Positions 62,828 to 64,000 of a DNA stretch of 64,000 nt are shown in pieces. The position numbers and the translations under genes were made by a program. Source of the stretch: CAYUVA01 sp964448115 [NCBI: uncultured bacterium] (lineage in GTDB: Bacteria > CAYUVA01). The stretch covers positions 62,001 to 126,000 of the forward strand of contig CAYUVA010000002.1 in assembly GCA_964448115.1 (NCBI GenBank), given 5' to 3'. Numbering within the stretch: the stretch's first letter is position 1; each line of letters starts with the position of its first letter. The notes under the pieces were generated by a model that worked only from the letters and a program-made list of their open reading frames with translations, did not search any database and was not told the origin of the DNA.

Positions 62828-64000
62828 ATGAATGATCATAACAAGTCAAAACCTGGTGTTACTATTATCCTTGTGGTGATCATATTCCTGTGCGCTCTTT
62901 TTTGCAGGCTTTGGTTTCTAAAGGTCTTCATGCCCTATCACTGGGAGGGTTTCGCCTTTTACCCGGTCGATGCGCTGGCGAGCAAGGTCTCTGCATCACG
63001 CATCCTTGCCGGGGCTTACGACTCTCCGCCGGTGCGCCCGCCATTTACCGAGTACTCGCTGGCGTTGATCCGATACCTGCTTGGTACATCGAATAAGACA
63101 TTGAAGCTGGTCTATGCGGTGATAGGTTCGTTGATACCGGTGTTATGTTTTTTCTTAGCAAGGAGGATCTTCGACAACATCCCCTATAAAGAAAGGGGTG
63201 GCAGCGAAGCTGACCGGGTGTGTATCCCAAGCCATGGACACACCCCTAAATCCCCTCTTGATAGAGGGGACTTTTTTAACCGCGACCTGGCAGCGGTGTT
63301 GGCTGGTGGGCTATGCTCTTTGTCATTTGGGCTGTTGGTCAATATCTCCTCGGTCAACAGCGAGCTTTGGTATATCCTTCAAACCTTAAGCCTTATGCTT
63401 CTATGGCTGTGGATGGAGCAGGGGCTTACCTGGTTTAAGGTAGTGCTTTTGGGAGCATTGGTTAGCCTGATGCTGCTTACCAGGGGGGAGGCTATACTTT
63501 GGTTTCTATTCCTGGCTGCGCTGCTTTTAATGAAGCGAGATCGGCCGCTTGAGGCAAGGCTGGGAATTGTGGGTATATATTTCGCTGTGGTCTGCATACT
63601 GCTTACGCCCTGGACTTACCGCAACTACAAGTATTTCCACGCATTGAACCAGCAGCGTGGCAAGAAGGTCTTCCCTGAGTTCGTGCCTATAACCATTTAT
63701 GGACCGCTGAACTTCGCCAAGGCTAATTCGCCGTTTTTTCTCCCTTATTTCGACCGCCGAACCCACGGGAGCAATATGTCCCCTTCTGACAACCGCTATG
63801 ATATGGATGATCCCTATATTCAGCAGCTTTTGCTTTACGGCTATAGAATCGGCTTGCGACACATATTCGAGCATCCCATAAGAACAGTGGCGGTGAATAT
63901 CAGAAAGCTCTATTGTTCCTTCCAGGTCTATACTTATGGCTTCGCACCCTACAATATTCCGTTCGGTTTGCGCGGCTTCTATCGCTCAGCGGATATCTTC
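62828..64000 (+). CDS. GT39-like membrane glycosyltransferase, 5' part (runs off the window)
   Basis: The frame is open from ATG 62828 to the window end, 391 codons, so the C-terminus is missing. Helix 1 (about 10-28) is followed by a loop with the acidic FYPVDALASK segment, then at least six helices (for example VYAVIGSLIPVLCFFLARRIF, LLWLWMEQGLTW, VLLGALVSLMLLTRGEAILWFLF). These features fit the GT-C/PMT class, which uses a polyprenyl-phosphate sugar. The loop at about residues 117-150 contains an in-frame palindromic repeat (63181-63270) that makes a hydrophilic insert. The start lies 41 bp from the divergent rsmG start. Confidence 0.75.
   Translation, partial: MNDHNKSKPGVTIILVVIIFLCALFCRLWFLKVFMPYHWEGFAFYPVDALASKVSASRILAGAYDSPPVRPPFTEYSLALIRYLLGTSNKTLKLVYAVIGSLIPVLCFFLARRIFDNIPYKERGGSEADRVCIPSHGHTPKSPLDRGDFFNRDLAAVLAGGLCSLSFGLLVNISSVNSELWYILQTLSLMLLWLWMEQGLTWFKVVLLGALVSLMLLTRGEAILWFLFLAALLLMKRDRPLEARLGIVGIYFAVVCILLTPWTYRNYKYFHALNQQRGKKVFPEFVPITIYGPLNFAKANSPFFLPYFDRRTHGSNMSPSDNRYDMDDPYIQQLLLYGYRIGLRHIFEHPIRTVAVNIRKLYCSFQVYTYGFAPYNIPFGLRGFYRSADIF
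63181..63270. repeat. palindromic element inserted in frame in the last gene
   Basis: Three hairpins follow one another within 90 bases: CCCCT/AGGGG (63181-63198), GGGTGTGT/ACACACCC (63216-63223 and 63238-63245), and TCCCCTCT/AGAGGGGA around TGAT (63251-63270). The element adds no stop codon and encodes a hydrophilic peptide containing TPKSPLDRGDF, a phrase typical of dispersed CCCCTC-type repeats when translated. It sits in a loop between two membrane helices. Confidence 0.7.

Overview
The window is about 64 kb of moderately GC-rich bacterial chromosome. Most genes lie in short operons that switch strand often. The cell is a diderm: it has an Omp85 (BamA/TamA) protein with TamB, an MCE/Mla lipid-transport pair, a soluble lytic transglycosylase and SecA. 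Several features suit an uncultured 'candidate phylum' or deltaproteobacteria-like lineage rather than a model group: a myxobacterial-style HRDVSPQN kinase with a PEGA tail, a double-length ThyX-like protein, a SpoIVB-type S55 peptidase, several GT39-like membrane glycosyltransferases, a giant Thr/Pro-linker surface protein, and selenocysteine synthase. No rRNA, tRNA or CRISPR array was seen. The phylum is an inference and cannot be fixed from the sequence alone.

Layout. 1-369: end of an eIF-2B-like gene. 484-13608 (minus strand): MlaD/MlaF without a permease, a miniature AlbA-winged-helix protein, the Omp85-TamB pair, DUF1015, a class V aminotransferase and a CpaF-type secretion ATPase. 13811-14213: a decayed formylglycine-generating-enzyme-like gene. 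14349-15614: folP. 15626-23823 (minus): selA, MOSC protein, Ser/Thr kinase, acyl-CoA ligase, four-PAS histidine kinase. 23824-24460: a gene-poor regulatory stretch with a small promoter-to-terminator unit and a sigma-54-like site. 24461-44368 (plus): giant Thr/Pro protein, Na+/H+ antiporter, CrtC-like protein, GT39 protein, asnS, double ThyX, lytic transglycosylase, IS5 relic, pentapeptide-HTH protein, pilT, mazG. 44388-49817 (minus): S55 peptidase, UPF0104 flippase-like protein, DUF465, a glutaredoxin-like relic (plus strand), GT2 and a CruF-like protein. 50123-51271: M20 peptidase. 51276-55979 (minus): DUF3352, FHA-TM protein, TPR membrane protein. 56107-64000: GT39-propeller fusion, secA, rsmG (minus), and a GT39-like gene running off the end.

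How the genes may work together. Envelope biogenesis dominates: outer-membrane assembly, lipid traffic, protein export, pilus retraction and surface glycosylation. The polyprenyl-phosphate sugar synthase-like GT2, the UPF0104 protein and at least three GT39-like integral membrane proteins would make a plausible lipid-linked O-glycosylation set. The giant secreted protein with four Thr/Ser/Pro linkers is an obvious candidate substrate. This link is inference.

Decay is visible in several places: the FGE-like pseudogene, a truncated IS5-type transposase that now carries a promoter for the next gene, a glutaredoxin/FTR-like chimera, and an in-frame palindromic element inside the last glycosyltransferase gene.
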